Below, in pieces: positions 1-7,773 of a DNA stretch of 32,281 nucleotides. Each line of letters opens with the position of its first letter. Position 1 is the stretch's first letter. Source of the DNA: S010-25 sp964466455. Lineage in GTDB: Bacteria; Pseudomonadota; Gammaproteobacteria; SZUA-229. The stretch covers positions 1 to 32,281 of the forward strand of contig CAYXNL010000024.1 of the NCBI GenBank assembly GCA_964466455.1, given 5' to 3'. Under the pieces are notes generated by a model. It was given only the letters and a program-made list of their open reading frames with translations, was not told where the DNA came from and did no database searches. The translations under genes were made by a program, and so were the position numbers.

Positions 1-16
1 AACAGTATATTAGACA

Positions 17-74
17 GAATGTCGGTGCGCTGTGTTATACAGAATGTAGCGTATTGAATATCCGACATTCAATA
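17..74. repeat. Cluster of short inverted and direct repeats upstream of the integrase fragment
   Basis: GAATGTCGG (17-25) is exactly complementary to CCGACATTC (62-70). TATTGAAT (52-59) is exactly complementary to ATTCAATA (67-74). ACAGAATGT occurs directly repeated at 14-22 and 39-47, a 25-bp step. The cluster lies just upstream of an integrase fragment, so it could be a remnant recombination or operator site, but I cannot assign it to a known attachment-site class. Confidence 0.35.
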
Positions 75-150
75 TAATACTTTTTTTAATTAGCTTGTAA
101 ATTACACGGTCTTCGGATAAATTACAAATCTACACCATTTAAAGGATTAT

Positions 151-477
151 ATGTCTGCCATGGATAAGGACGCGCGAATTTCCCGTTTCTGGGACAAATT
201 TACTGATAAAACAATAGCTTATGGCGTTAAGAAGGATAATGTACGGTGGTATGTTAAACATGCTGAACTGTATATCAAATCTCAAAATACGCGGCTTGCT
301 TTGCACACACCACAAACAATTGATAACTATTTAGAGGTGAAAGGCAGAAATACCCGGCTTAAAGACTGGATGTTCTGCCAGATTATTGATTCGCTGCGTA
401 TTTTATTTGTTGATGATGATAATCCATCTATTACCGACACCGGTATCTCCTGCACCATGATTTATGATAGTAAATAG
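151..477 (+). CDS. Truncated tyrosine recombinase: N-terminal SAM-like domain of an integron/phage-type integrase
   Basis: The 108-residue product resembles the N-terminal core-binding (SAM-like) domain of integron-type and phage-type tyrosine recombinases. The segment from RFWDKF through YGVK, WYVKHAE and GRNTRLKDW to the LRILFVD region (about residues 12-87) is the recognisable part. After residue 87 the similarity stops and an unrelated tail runs to the stop codon. The catalytic domain with its Arg-His-Arg-Tyr residues is absent, so this cannot recombine DNA alone. The ATG is preceded by AAGGA (142-146), a plausible ribosome binding site. It is most likely the remnant of a degraded integron or genomic-island integrase, although a small expressed DNA-binding protein is not excluded. 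The family call is from memory of conserved motifs, not a search. Confidence 0.55.
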   Translation: MSAMDKDARISRFWDKFTDKTIAYGVKKDNVRWYVKHAELYIKSQNTRLALHTPQTIDNYLEVKGRNTRLKDWMFCQIIDSLRILFVDDDNPSITDTGISCTMIYDSK

Positions 478-592
478 CATAGATAACCGGGCAGGATTAA
501 ACCATTGGCTTTTTTCCAGCCCTTTATAGCACCAACAAAAACCGATCTGAGCCCCGTACTGCTTAATCAGAGAATGCAAACAATAAATTTCT

Positions 593-610
593 CTTATGTT
601 ATGCCATAAG
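593..610. promoter_or_regulatory. Inverted repeat upstream of soeA (candidate operator)
   Basis: CTTATG (593-598) and CATAAG (605-610) form a perfect 6-bp inverted repeat with a 6-nt spacer, about 100 bases before the soeA start. A -10-like TATATT follows at 611-616. The 478-712 spacer contains nothing else I can name. A regulator site for the soe operon is a guess from position. Confidence 0.25.
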
Positions 611-712
611 TATATTTTATCTAAGCTTTAATAATGCTGATTAGTTTTTTTGCACCGCTTAGCGTACAGTCATCACTATGCGCTTTCCTATCAACAACCA
701 GCAGGCCAAATG

Positions 713-3616
713 ATGAACCAGCCTTTGCATGATCCGCTTTCCACAGCGGTTGATGAAAATAGCCGTATCGAGGTTAAAAATACAACCTGTTATATGTGTG
801 CCTGCCGCTGCGGCATTCGCGTTACGCTGCGTGATGGTGAAGTACGTTACATTCAGGGCAATCCGGAACATCCGTTAAATAAAGGGGTAATCTGCGCCAA
901 AGGGGCTTCCGGTATTATGAAACAATATTCCCCCGCTCGCCTGACGAACCCTCTGCTGCGGAAAAAGGGTGCTGAGCGAGGGATTAATGCTTTTGAAGAA
1001 ATCTCCTGGGAAAAAGCTTTTTCTATTATGGAAGAACGTCTTGCCCATATTCGTCAAACCGACCCAAAACAGTTTGCCCTGATTACCGGCCGTGACCAGA
1101 TGCAGGCGTTGACCGGGCTCTTTGCCAAACAGTATGGCACACCGAATTATTCTGCTCATGGTGGTTTCTGCTCGGTGAATATGGCGGCCGGTATGATTTA
1201 TACTATCGGTGGTTCCTTCTGGGAGTTCGGCGGACCGGATCTGGATCGCGCCAAGCTGTTCATTATGATTGGAACGGCGGAGGATCACCATTCTAACCCG
1301 ATGAAAATCGCACTCTCAAAATTCAAACGTCAGGGTGGCCGATTTATTGCCATTAATCCGGTGCGGAGTGGTTATGCCGGTATTGCCGACGAATGGATCC
1401 CGATCAAACCGGGCACGGACGGCGCTTTATTTCTGGCGCTGATTAATGAGATTATCAAACACGGCCTGTACGACCGTAATTTTTTGGTCAATTACAGCAA
1501 TGCCGCAGAACTGGTCAATATTGATTCTGAATCCGATGAGGATGGCATGTTTGTGCGTTTTGAAGCTCCGGCTGAAGATGCCTGTTACGATGCCCAGAAT
1601 AAATTATGGTGGGATAGTGAACTGGATAAACCCATCTCCATGCATACCGAAGGTGCCGACCCGTATCTATTTGGTGAGTTTACCCTTGATGATGGTACAC
1701 CGGTAAAACCAGCTTTTCAGCTACTGGCTGACCGGGTAAAAAACTATACCCCGGAGTGGGCCGCTGATATTACCGGGATTCCAGCTGAAACCATTGTTCG
1801 CCTGGCCTATGAAATGGGTATTACCGCGCGTGATGAAAAAATCGAACTCCCCATCGCCTGGACCGATACCTGGGGCAAGGAGCATGACCATATTACCGGC
1901 AACCCGGTTGCCTTCCATGCCATGCGCGGGCTGGCTGCCCATTCCAATGGTTTCCAGAGTATTCGCGCCCTGTCTATATTAATGAGTATTCTGGGCACCA
2001 TCGACCGACCCGGCGGTTTTCGCCATAAGGCTCCGTTCCCACGGCCCATTCCACCCTGCGCAAAATCTCCGACCTGCGAAGAGGATATTCAGCCCAATAC
2101 CCCGTTAAATGGCATGCCGCTGGGCTGGCCGGCACAACCCGATGATCTGTTTGTGAAGGATAATGGTGATCCGATTCGCCTCGACAAAGCCTTTTCCTGG
2201 GAATACCCGCTGGCGGTTCATGGCATGATGCATAATGCAATTACCAATGCCTGGCGGGGGGATCCGTATAAAATTGATACCATGCTGATTTTTATGGCCA
2301 ATATGGCCTGGAACTCATCAATGAATACGCGGGAAGTGCGAAAAATGTTGAACGACAAGGATGATAATGGCGAGTTTAAGATCCCGTTCCTGATTGTCTG
2401 TGATGCCTTTGAGTCAGAAACCGTTTCTTTTGCTGACCTGGTACTGCCCGATACCACCTATCTGGAACGCCATGATGTGATGTCGATGCTGGATCGCCCG
2501 ATTTCTGAATTTGAAGGCCCGGTTGATTCCGTACGCATTCCCGTGTTGCCGCCGACGGGTGAGTGCCGGCCGTTTCAGGATGTCCTGATCGAACTGGGCT
2601 CACGACTCAAACTACCGGCCTTTATTAATGAACAGGGTGAAGCAAAATACCGTGACTATGCCGATTTCGTGATTAACTATGAAACCGCACCTGGTTCTGG
2701 TATTGGGTTTCTTGCTGGCTGGCGGGGTAAGGGCGGGGAAAAATTCATGAAAGGGGAGCCTAACCCGAACCAGTGGGAGATGTATGAAAAAAACAACTGC
2801 GTTTTCCAGTATGAGTTACCTAAATCTTATCAATATATGCGTAACTGGAATCAGGGGTATCTGGAATGGGCCAAACGTCATAGCCTGACCCGCTACGCCG
2901 AACCAATTAATATTCACCTTTATTCTGAAGTGCTGCAAAAATTCCGCCTGGCGGCTCGTGGCAAAACCAAAGGGAAACAGCCGCCGGATCATTTACGCGC
3001 AAGAATCGACACCCACTTTGACCCTTTGCCGTTTTATAGTGACACCCTGGAAGCCCAGCAGACCGATTTACGTCAATATCCGCTTAATGCCATTACCCAG
3101 CGACCGATGGCAATGTACCATTCCTGGGATTCACAAAATGCCTGGCTGCGCCAGATTCATACACATAATTATCTGCATGTGAATTCACGTACCGCCAAAG
3201 CAGCCGGTATTGAGGACGGTGCCTGGATGTGGGTGGAATCCATGCATGGCAAGGTGCGTTGTATGTGTCGCCATTCTGAAGCCGTTGAACCCGGTACCGT
3301 CTGGACCTGGAACGCTATCGGGAAAGCGACCGGTGCCTGGGGCTTAAATAAAAAAGCCAACGAATCCAATAAGGGCTTTTTATTAAATCATCTGATCAGT
3401 GAAGAACTGCCCCCCTCTGGCGAAGGCGAACATCTGTCTAACTCCGATCCGGTAACCGGACAGGCCGGCTGGTATGATGTGCGGGTAAAAATTTATCCTG
3501 TCGCAGAGCATGAAGCTGAACAAACCTCGCCACAATTTAAACCCGGCCGGTCTATTCCCGGTAACCGTCACTTTAAAGGGCGCTGGTTAAAATACTTTGC
3601 CGGCAGGGGTCGCTAA
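713..3616 (+). CDS. soeA: Sulfite-oxidising enzyme SoeA, molybdopterin catalytic subunit
   Basis: This is a large molybdopterin oxidoreductase of the DMSO-reductase superfamily, predicted to oxidise sulfite to sulfate in the cytoplasm as part of the SoeABC membrane complex. From the ATG at 713 the product is 967 residues. C26, C29, C33 and C61 form the N-terminal 4Fe-4S motif (Cys-x2-Cys-x3-Cys then Cys). The molybdopterin and molydop-binding domains follow through the rest of the chain. There is no twin-arginine signal peptide, which fits the cytoplasm-facing enzyme of purple sulfur bacteria rather than exported DMSO or polysulfide reductases. An upstream in-frame TTG at 650 exists, but AGG at 703-705 lies 7 bases before ATG 713 (an ATG at 710 is also possible). 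soeB follows after 2 bases, and the downstream subunits match SoeB and SoeC. A related polysulfide or tetrathionate-type enzyme is the main alternative. Confidence 0.87.
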   Translation: MNQPLHDPLSTAVDENSRIEVKNTTCYMCACRCGIRVTLRDGEVRYIQGNPEHPLNKGVICAKGASGIMKQYSPARLTNPLLRKKGAERGINAFEEISWEKAFSIMEERLAHIRQTDPKQFALITGRDQMQALTGLFAKQYGTPNYSAHGGFCSVNMAAGMIYTIGGSFWEFGGPDLDRAKLFIMIGTAEDHHSNPMKIALSKFKRQGGRFIAINPVRSGYAGIADEWIPIKPGTDGALFLALINEIIKHGLYDRNFLVNYSNAAELVNIDSESDEDGMFVRFEAPAEDACYDAQNKLWWDSELDKPISMHTEGADPYLFGEFTLDDGTPVKPAFQLLADRVKNYTPEWAADITGIPAETIVRLAYEMGITARDEKIELPIAWTDTWGKEHDHITGNPVAFHAMRGLAAHSNGFQSIRALSILMSILGTIDRPGGFRHKAPFPRPIPPCAKSPTCEEDIQPNTPLNGMPLGWPAQPDDLFVKDNGDPIRLDKAFSWEYPLAVHGMMHNAITNAWRGDPYKIDTMLIFMANMAWNSSMNTREVRKMLNDKDDNGEFKIPFLIVCDAFESETVSFADLVLPDTTYLERHDVMSMLDRPISEFEGPVDSVRIPVLPPTGECRPFQDVLIELGSRLKLPAFINEQGEAKYRDYADFVINYETAPGSGIGFLAGWRGKGGEKFMKGEPNPNQWEMYEKNNCVFQYELPKSYQYMRNWNQGYLEWAKRHSLTRYAEPINIHLYSEVLQKFRLAARGKTKGKQPPDHLRARIDTHFDPLPFYSDTLEAQQTDLRQYPLNAITQRPMAMYHSWDSQNAWLRQIHTHNYLHVNSRTAKAAGIEDGAWMWVESMHGKVRCMCRHSEAVEPGTVWTWNAIGKATGAWGLNKKANESNKGFLLNHLISEELPPSGEGEHLSNSDPVTGQAGWYDVRVKIYPVAEHEAEQTSPQFKPGRSIPGNRHFKGRWLKYFAGRGR

Positions 3617-3618
3617 CC

Positions 3619-4350
3619 ATGACACAACTTGCTTTAGTCATTGACTTAAATGTCTGTGTTGGCTGCCACGCCTGCGTTACCAGTTGTAAGGAGTGGAACA
3701 CCTCTGGCAGTGCCGGTTTCCTGTCTGACCTTGACCCTTACGGAAAAGATCCGAGTGGAACCTTTTTTAACCGTGTACAGACGTTTGAAATTGGCACCTA
3801 CCCCGATACGCAGACGGTACATTTCCCTAAAAGTTGTCTGCACTGTGAAGAACCTCCCTGTGTCCCGGTTTGCCCGACCGGTGCCAGTTACAAGCGTGAG
3901 CGCGATGGCATCGTGCTGGTTGATTATGATAAATGCATTGGCTGCAAATACTGCTCCTGGGCCTGCCCGTATGGTGCCCGCGAGTTCGATGAAAACCTGA
4001 AAGTGATGAAAAAATGTACCCTCTGCGTCGATCGTATCTATGATGAATCTCTGCCGGAGTCTGAACGAAAACCAGCCTGTGTATTAGCCTGCCCGACCAG
4101 TGCCCGACTGTTTGGTGATGTAAATGATCCGAATTCCAGGGTTTCACAGGAAATTCGAGACAATGGTGGGTATCAGCTTATGCCGGAGTGGGGAACAAAA
4201 CCGGCAAATCATTATCTGCCTCGACGTAAAATAAAAATTACCATCCATAAAGATGAACTTACCCGGGTGGATAACCCGCTTAACAAGGAACGCCATCTGC
4301 CCATGCCGGATAAGGATGAACAAACACTGGATGACATTACCAGTTGGTAA
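3619..4350 (+). CDS. soeB: Sulfite-oxidising enzyme SoeB, iron-sulfur electron-transfer subunit
   Basis: This 243-residue ferredoxin-like protein carries electrons from the SoeA molybdenum site to the membrane subunit. Four cysteine groups for four 4Fe-4S clusters are visible. The first is C13-C16-C19-C23. The others are in the CLHCEEPPC-VPVCP, CIGCKYC-SWACP and CTLC plus ACVLACP segments. There is no signal peptide, consistent with a cytoplasmic location. The start is preceded by AGGGG inside the end of soeA, and only 2 bases separate the genes, so they are probably translationally coupled. Length and cluster pattern match the DmsB/NrfC/PsrB family, and the Soe assignment rests on the complete gene set. 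Confidence 0.87.
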   Translation: MTQLALVIDLNVCVGCHACVTSCKEWNTSGSAGFLSDLDPYGKDPSGTFFNRVQTFEIGTYPDTQTVHFPKSCLHCEEPPCVPVCPTGASYKRERDGIVLVDYDKCIGCKYCSWACPYGAREFDENLKVMKKCTLCVDRIYDESLPESERKPACVLACPTSARLFGDVNDPNSRVSQEIRDNGGYQLMPEWGTKPANHYLPRRKIKITIHKDELTRVDNPLNKERHLPMPDKDEQTLDDITSW

Positions 4351-4368
4351 ACCGCAGGAGATAAAATT

Positions 4369-5346
4369 ATGCGTCCCGCTTTTTCTGTTATTTTCCTGAC
4401 CACCTTAATTGGTGTTGGTCAGGGTTTATTTCTGGCACTTTATACCGGCCAGCTTTATTCTGTAATGAAGGTTCTGCCTGAACAGTCTTCAACCAGTTTT
4501 TATGGTTACGGAAGTTTACTAGCTCTGTCCTTTCTGGCTGCCGGTCTACTTGCCTCTTTCTTTCATCTTGGTCATCCGGAAAGAGCCTGGCGTTCTGCGG
4601 CAAAATGGAAAACGTCCTGGTTATCACGTGAGGTTATTGTCTTGCCGGCTTTTATGATAACAACCACCCTGTATGCGATTATTCATCTTACCGGTTGGGA
4701 TCCCGTGCTTTTTCGGTTTGGTCGTATATTAGTGGTAAACCTGTCTCTACTTATCGGTGCGGTTAATACCGTTCTGGCTTTTTCCCTGTTTATCTGTACC
4801 GGGATGATTTACGCCAGTATTAAATTTCTACAGGAATGGGCTAACCCATTAACGGTTATTAATTACATATTATTGGGCAGTGCATCCGGTTTCATTCTGG
4901 CGACCGTATTTGCCAGTACGGTAGATTCAAACCTGATTAATTTTTATGTCGACTGGGCCATTATTATCACGCTGATGGCGCTGATTACCCGTTCTGCGGC
5001 CTTAGTCAGAAATGCTCGTATTAAATTTAAATTCAGCCTGGCAACAGCAATAGGTATTCGCCACCCACAGATTCAACAAAAATCACGTGGTTTTATGGGC
5101 GACTCTTTTAATACCCGTGAATATTTTCATGGTGTTAAACCGGCTGTATTTAAAAAAATTAAATGGTTGTTTTTAGTGCTTGTTTTCCCGGTTCCTGTCG
5201 CTCTATTAATCATTGGTGCCGGAATGCAGATGATTGGTCTTTTTGCTGCCGCTTTTATTCTTCAATATATTGGTTTACTTGCTGAACGCTGGTTCTTTTT
5301 TGCGCAGGCGAATCATCCACAGAATCTTTATTACCAGACAATTTAA
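4369..5346 (+). CDS. soeC: Sulfite-oxidising enzyme SoeC, membrane anchor subunit
   Basis: This 325-residue protein is almost wholly hydrophobic, with roughly eight membrane-spanning stretches, and resembles the DmsC-type anchor family. It would fix SoeAB to the inner face of the membrane and pass electrons to quinone. The FFHLGHPERAWRS segment near residues 65-77 is typical of DmsC-like anchors. A strong ribosome site (GCAGGAG) precedes the ATG, 18 bases after soeB stops. It ends only 14 bases from the stop of the convergent purU gene, and I see no terminator in that gap. Confidence 0.85.
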   Translation: MRPAFSVIFLTTLIGVGQGLFLALYTGQLYSVMKVLPEQSSTSFYGYGSLLALSFLAAGLLASFFHLGHPERAWRSAAKWKTSWLSREVIVLPAFMITTTLYAIIHLTGWDPVLFRFGRILVVNLSLLIGAVNTVLAFSLFICTGMIYASIKFLQEWANPLTVINYILLGSASGFILATVFASTVDSNLINFYVDWAIIITLMALITRSAALVRNARIKFKFSLATAIGIRHPQIQQKSRGFMGDSFNTREYFHGVKPAVFKKIKWLFLVLVFPVPVALLIIGAGMQMIGLFAAAFILQYIGLLAERWFFFAQANHPQNLYYQTI

Positions 5347-5360
5347 TTTGTCGAGATTAT

Positions 5361-6230
5361 TTATTCAAAAACAACTGTGCGGTTTTTATACACCAGCAAC
5401 TCATGCTGCACATGGTGACGTACAGCTCTTGCCAGCACGATCTTTTCCAGATCACGGCCGATACGTATCATGTCATCCACACTATGTTTATGGTTGATGT
5501 GAACCACTTCCTGCTCAATAATCGGACCGGCATCCAGTTCCGTTGTTACATAATGACTGGTAGCCCCTATAATTTTTACCCCGCGTTCATACGCCGAGTG
5601 ATAAGGACGGCCGCCGGGAAAGGCGGGTAAAAAAGAGTGATGAATATTAATAATGCGCTGAGAATAATCGTTCACAAAATCATTACTTAATACCTGCATA
5701 TAGCGTGCAAGTACAATAAAATTAATGTTATGTTCAGCCAGAAGTAATTTCTGTTTATGTTCCTGCTCGGCTTTATTTTCTTTATTAATATTAAAGAAAT
5801 GATACTCAATACCGAGGCGTTTTGCGGCTGGTTGTAAATCCGCATGGTTACTGATAATAATTGGAATTTCTACTTCCAGCTCACCACTTTCATATCTTGC
5901 CAGCAGATCATAAAAACAATGTGACATTTTTGAAACAAATAATGCCATGCGTTGTTTTTCATCGGAAAAGTGTAACTCGGCAAACATCCTGTAACGTGTG
6001 CCAACCAGTGTTTCGAAATATTCAGCAATCTTTTCGCGTTGAATAACAAAATCTTTTAAATCCCATTCTACCCGCATAAAAAATATACTTTTTTCTCGAT
6101 CAACGTGCTGGTCAAGATAAAGAATATTGCCACCATTATTATGAATAAAATCGGTAATGGCGACAACAATGCCTGGTTTATCCGTACAATGGATAAGTAA
6201 AATAGCTGATTGGCCTGGTTCGTTACACAT
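5361..6230 (-). CDS. purU: Formyltetrahydrofolate deformylase PurU
   Basis: PurU hydrolyses 10-formyltetrahydrofolate to formate and tetrahydrofolate, balancing the one-carbon pool and supplying formate for PurT. The 289-residue product has the expected two parts: an N-terminal ACT domain (about 8-85, starting near LLIHCTDKPGIV) and a C-terminal formyltransferase-fold catalytic domain. Catalytic candidates are N128 in IIISNHADL, the histidines in NIHHSFLPAF (195-204) and D233 in TTELDAGPII. Length matches the family. AAAGGA lies shortly upstream of the ATG. The gene follows mnmE on the same strand after 114 bases. In many gammaproteobacteria that place is taken by the gid/par genes, so the neighbourhood is rearranged here. 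Confidence 0.93.
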   Translation of the reverse strand: MCNEPGQSAILLIHCTDKPGIVVAITDFIHNNGGNILYLDQHVDREKSIFFMRVEWDLKDFVIQREKIAEYFETLVGTRYRMFAELHFSDEKQRMALFVSKMSHCFYDLLARYESGELEVEIPIIISNHADLQPAAKRLGIEYHFFNINKENKAEQEHKQKLLLAEHNINFIVLARYMQVLSNDFVNDYSQRIINIHHSFLPAFPGGRPYHSAYERGVKIIGATSHYVTTELDAGPIIEQEVVHINHKHSVDDMIRIGRDLEKIVLARAVRHHVQHELLVYKNRTVVFE

Positions 6231-6304
6231 ATTTTCCTTTATTTTAGTTACGATAATTTATCCCGTTCGTTTTACAGGGCATGTTTATTTTTACTAAAAT
6301 ATCA

Positions 6305-6326
6305 CTTTTATCTGCTTCAGTAATAA
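6305..6326. repeat. 22-bp interspersed repeat, copy 1 (3' side of mnmE)
   Basis: Positions 6305-6326 match 26550-26571 at 21 of 22 bases (difference at 6315 C versus 26560 T). Each copy lies 11-18 bases beyond the stop codon of a minus-strand gene, mnmE here and hemD there. In this copy the flanks CACTT (6303-6307 region) and AAGTG (6325-6329) can pair, so it may form an AT-rich hairpin at the end of the mnmE transcript. Confidence 0.45.
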
Positions 6327-6344
6327 GTGTAGCTGAAATTTTGT

Positions 6345-7688
6345 TTATTTCCCTATGCAGAAATCTGAAAATATTCTGCCAAGTAAATCATCGCTGCTAA
6401 ATTCACCGGTAATATCTGACAGTTGTTGCTGTGCGAATTTTAGCTCTTCTGCTAATAATTCACCTGCTTTTAATTCCTCTAAATCTATGGATGCTTTCAA
6501 TAAATATTTTTCTGCTTTCTCCAATGCGTCAAGATGCCGACGGCGGGCAATAAACTGCCCCTCACTATTGTGTTGATAGCCCATACATTTTTTTAAATGC
6601 TGCTTTAACAGGTCTATACCGGCAGCCGTTTTGGCGGATAAATAAATACGTACATCATTCTGTGTGGAGACTTCTTCTGCTTTTTTATTTACTGTATCAA
6701 TTTTATTTATTACTGTCGTGATTTTTCTATTATTTTTCAGTTCTTCCAGTAGATGATCGATATAGTCAGTTTCTTTTTCATTGACATCGACAAGGTGAAT
6801 AATACGATCTGCCGTACGCATAGCCTGCAAAGCTCGTTTGACACCTTCATTTTCCACCATGTCCCTGGTTTCACGTATTCCTGCCGTGTCAATAATATGT
6901 AGCGGCATTCCATCTATCTGTATATGCTCACGTAACAGGTCACGTGTTGTACCGGGAACATCGGTGACAATCGCACTATCCTGACCGGCTAACTGATTTA
7001 ATAAGCTGGATTTACCGGCATTAGGTTTGCCAATAATCACCACCGTGATCCCTTCTTTAAGTAGGCGTCCCTGTCTGGCCGACTGCTTCACCCTGGCCAG
7101 CTGGTTTTTAATTTCTTCAAGCTGCAGAGCGATACCTTCATCGGCAAGAAAATCAATTTCCTCCTCCGGAAAGTCCAGTGCGGATTCAACGTGGATTCTC
7201 AGTTGAATAAGTTTTTCAACCAGCGCATGAATACAGGCTGAGAATTCACCGTGTAATGATCGAACTGCCGCTCGCGCGGCGGCTTCACTGTCAGCGGCTA
7301 TCAGGTCGGCAATGGCTTCTGCCTGCGCCAGATCTATTTTTTCATTAAGAAAAGCACGTTCGGTAAACTCTCCTGCGCGTGCCGGTCGTGCACCATATTT
7401 CAGAATTTGCTGAAGCAATAAATCGAGGATGAACGGCCCGCCATGAATCTGAAATTCGACAATATCTTCGCCGGTAAAAGAATGTGGGGATTGAAAATAG
7501 ATAACCAGACCCTGGTCAATACGTTTTCTGTTTTCATCAAACAGGGAACAGTAGTCGGCCTGCCGAGGGGCGGGGCAGTAACCGGCAATACGTTCGGCAA
7601 TTTCTCTGGACAAACAACCCGATACCCGAATAATGCCAACACCACCCTGTCCTGGCGGTGTTGCTATAGCGACGATGGTTGCTTTCAT
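6345..7688 (-). CDS. mnmE: tRNA modification GTPase MnmE (TrmE)
   Basis: MnmE works with MnmG to install the (carboxymethyl)aminomethyl group on wobble uridine 34 of certain tRNAs. The 447-residue product has the full layout: an N-terminal formyl-THF-binding domain (about 1-118), a helical domain, an inserted G domain, and the C-terminal catalytic cysteine in FCIGK (443-447). G-domain motifs are GKPNAGKSS (220-228), DVPGTTRD, DTAGIRET and NKID. No good Shine-Dalgarno sequence precedes the ATG. Instead the gene is directly preceded by a 15-bp repeat array whose last TAA abuts the start codon. The usual partners mnmG and rsmG are not downstream; purU is. Confidence 0.96.
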   Translation of the reverse strand: MKATIVAIATPPGQGGVGIIRVSGCLSREIAERIAGYCPAPRQADYCSLFDENRKRIDQGLVIYFQSPHSFTGEDIVEFQIHGGPFILDLLLQQILKYGARPARAGEFTERAFLNEKIDLAQAEAIADLIAADSEAAARAAVRSLHGEFSACIHALVEKLIQLRIHVESALDFPEEEIDFLADEGIALQLEEIKNQLARVKQSARQGRLLKEGITVVIIGKPNAGKSSLLNQLAGQDSAIVTDVPGTTRDLLREHIQIDGMPLHIIDTAGIRETRDMVENEGVKRALQAMRTADRIIHLVDVNEKETDYIDHLLEELKNNRKITTVINKIDTVNKKAEEVSTQNDVRIYLSAKTAAGIDLLKQHLKKCMGYQHNSEGQFIARRRHLDALEKAEKYLLKASIDLEELKAGELLAEELKFAQQQLSDITGEFSSDDLLGRIFSDFCIGK

Positions 7689-7763
7689 TTACAGCGTGCT
7701 CATTTATAACGTGCCTATTTATAACACACCTATTTATAACACACCCATTTATAACACGCCCAT
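7689..7763 (-). repeat. Five-copy 15-bp tandem repeat of stop-start mini-ORFs ahead of mnmE
   Basis: Read on the minus strand, five units of exactly 15 bp fill the 3' part of the yidC-mnmE spacer, all in frame with mnmE. Unit 7763-7749 is ATG GGC GTG TTA TAA. Unit 7748-7734 is the same apart from GGT. Units 7733-7719 and 7718-7704 begin ATA and end TTA TAA. Unit 7703-7689 is ATG AGC ACG CTG TAA. The mnmE ATG (7688) follows the last TAA with no gap. The first three units also contain TGTTATAAA, which resembles an extended -10 promoter element. Confidence 0.8.
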
Positions 7764-7773
7764 TTAAACAGGC

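Noticed and set aside
650..712. In-frame TTG extension of soeA by 21 residues
   Set aside because: No ribosome site at the TTG, an odd low-conservation sequence, and a well-placed AGG ahead of ATG 713. The conserved iron-sulfur domain starts after 713.
875..1291. 138-residue open frame opposite soeA
   Set aside because: Antisense shadow of a strongly conserved gene.
4625..6946. CACGTG cores at 4625-4630, 5084-5089 and 6941-6946 as further parS sites
   Set aside because: The flanking bases do not match the 16-bp palindrome; only the two recF sites do.
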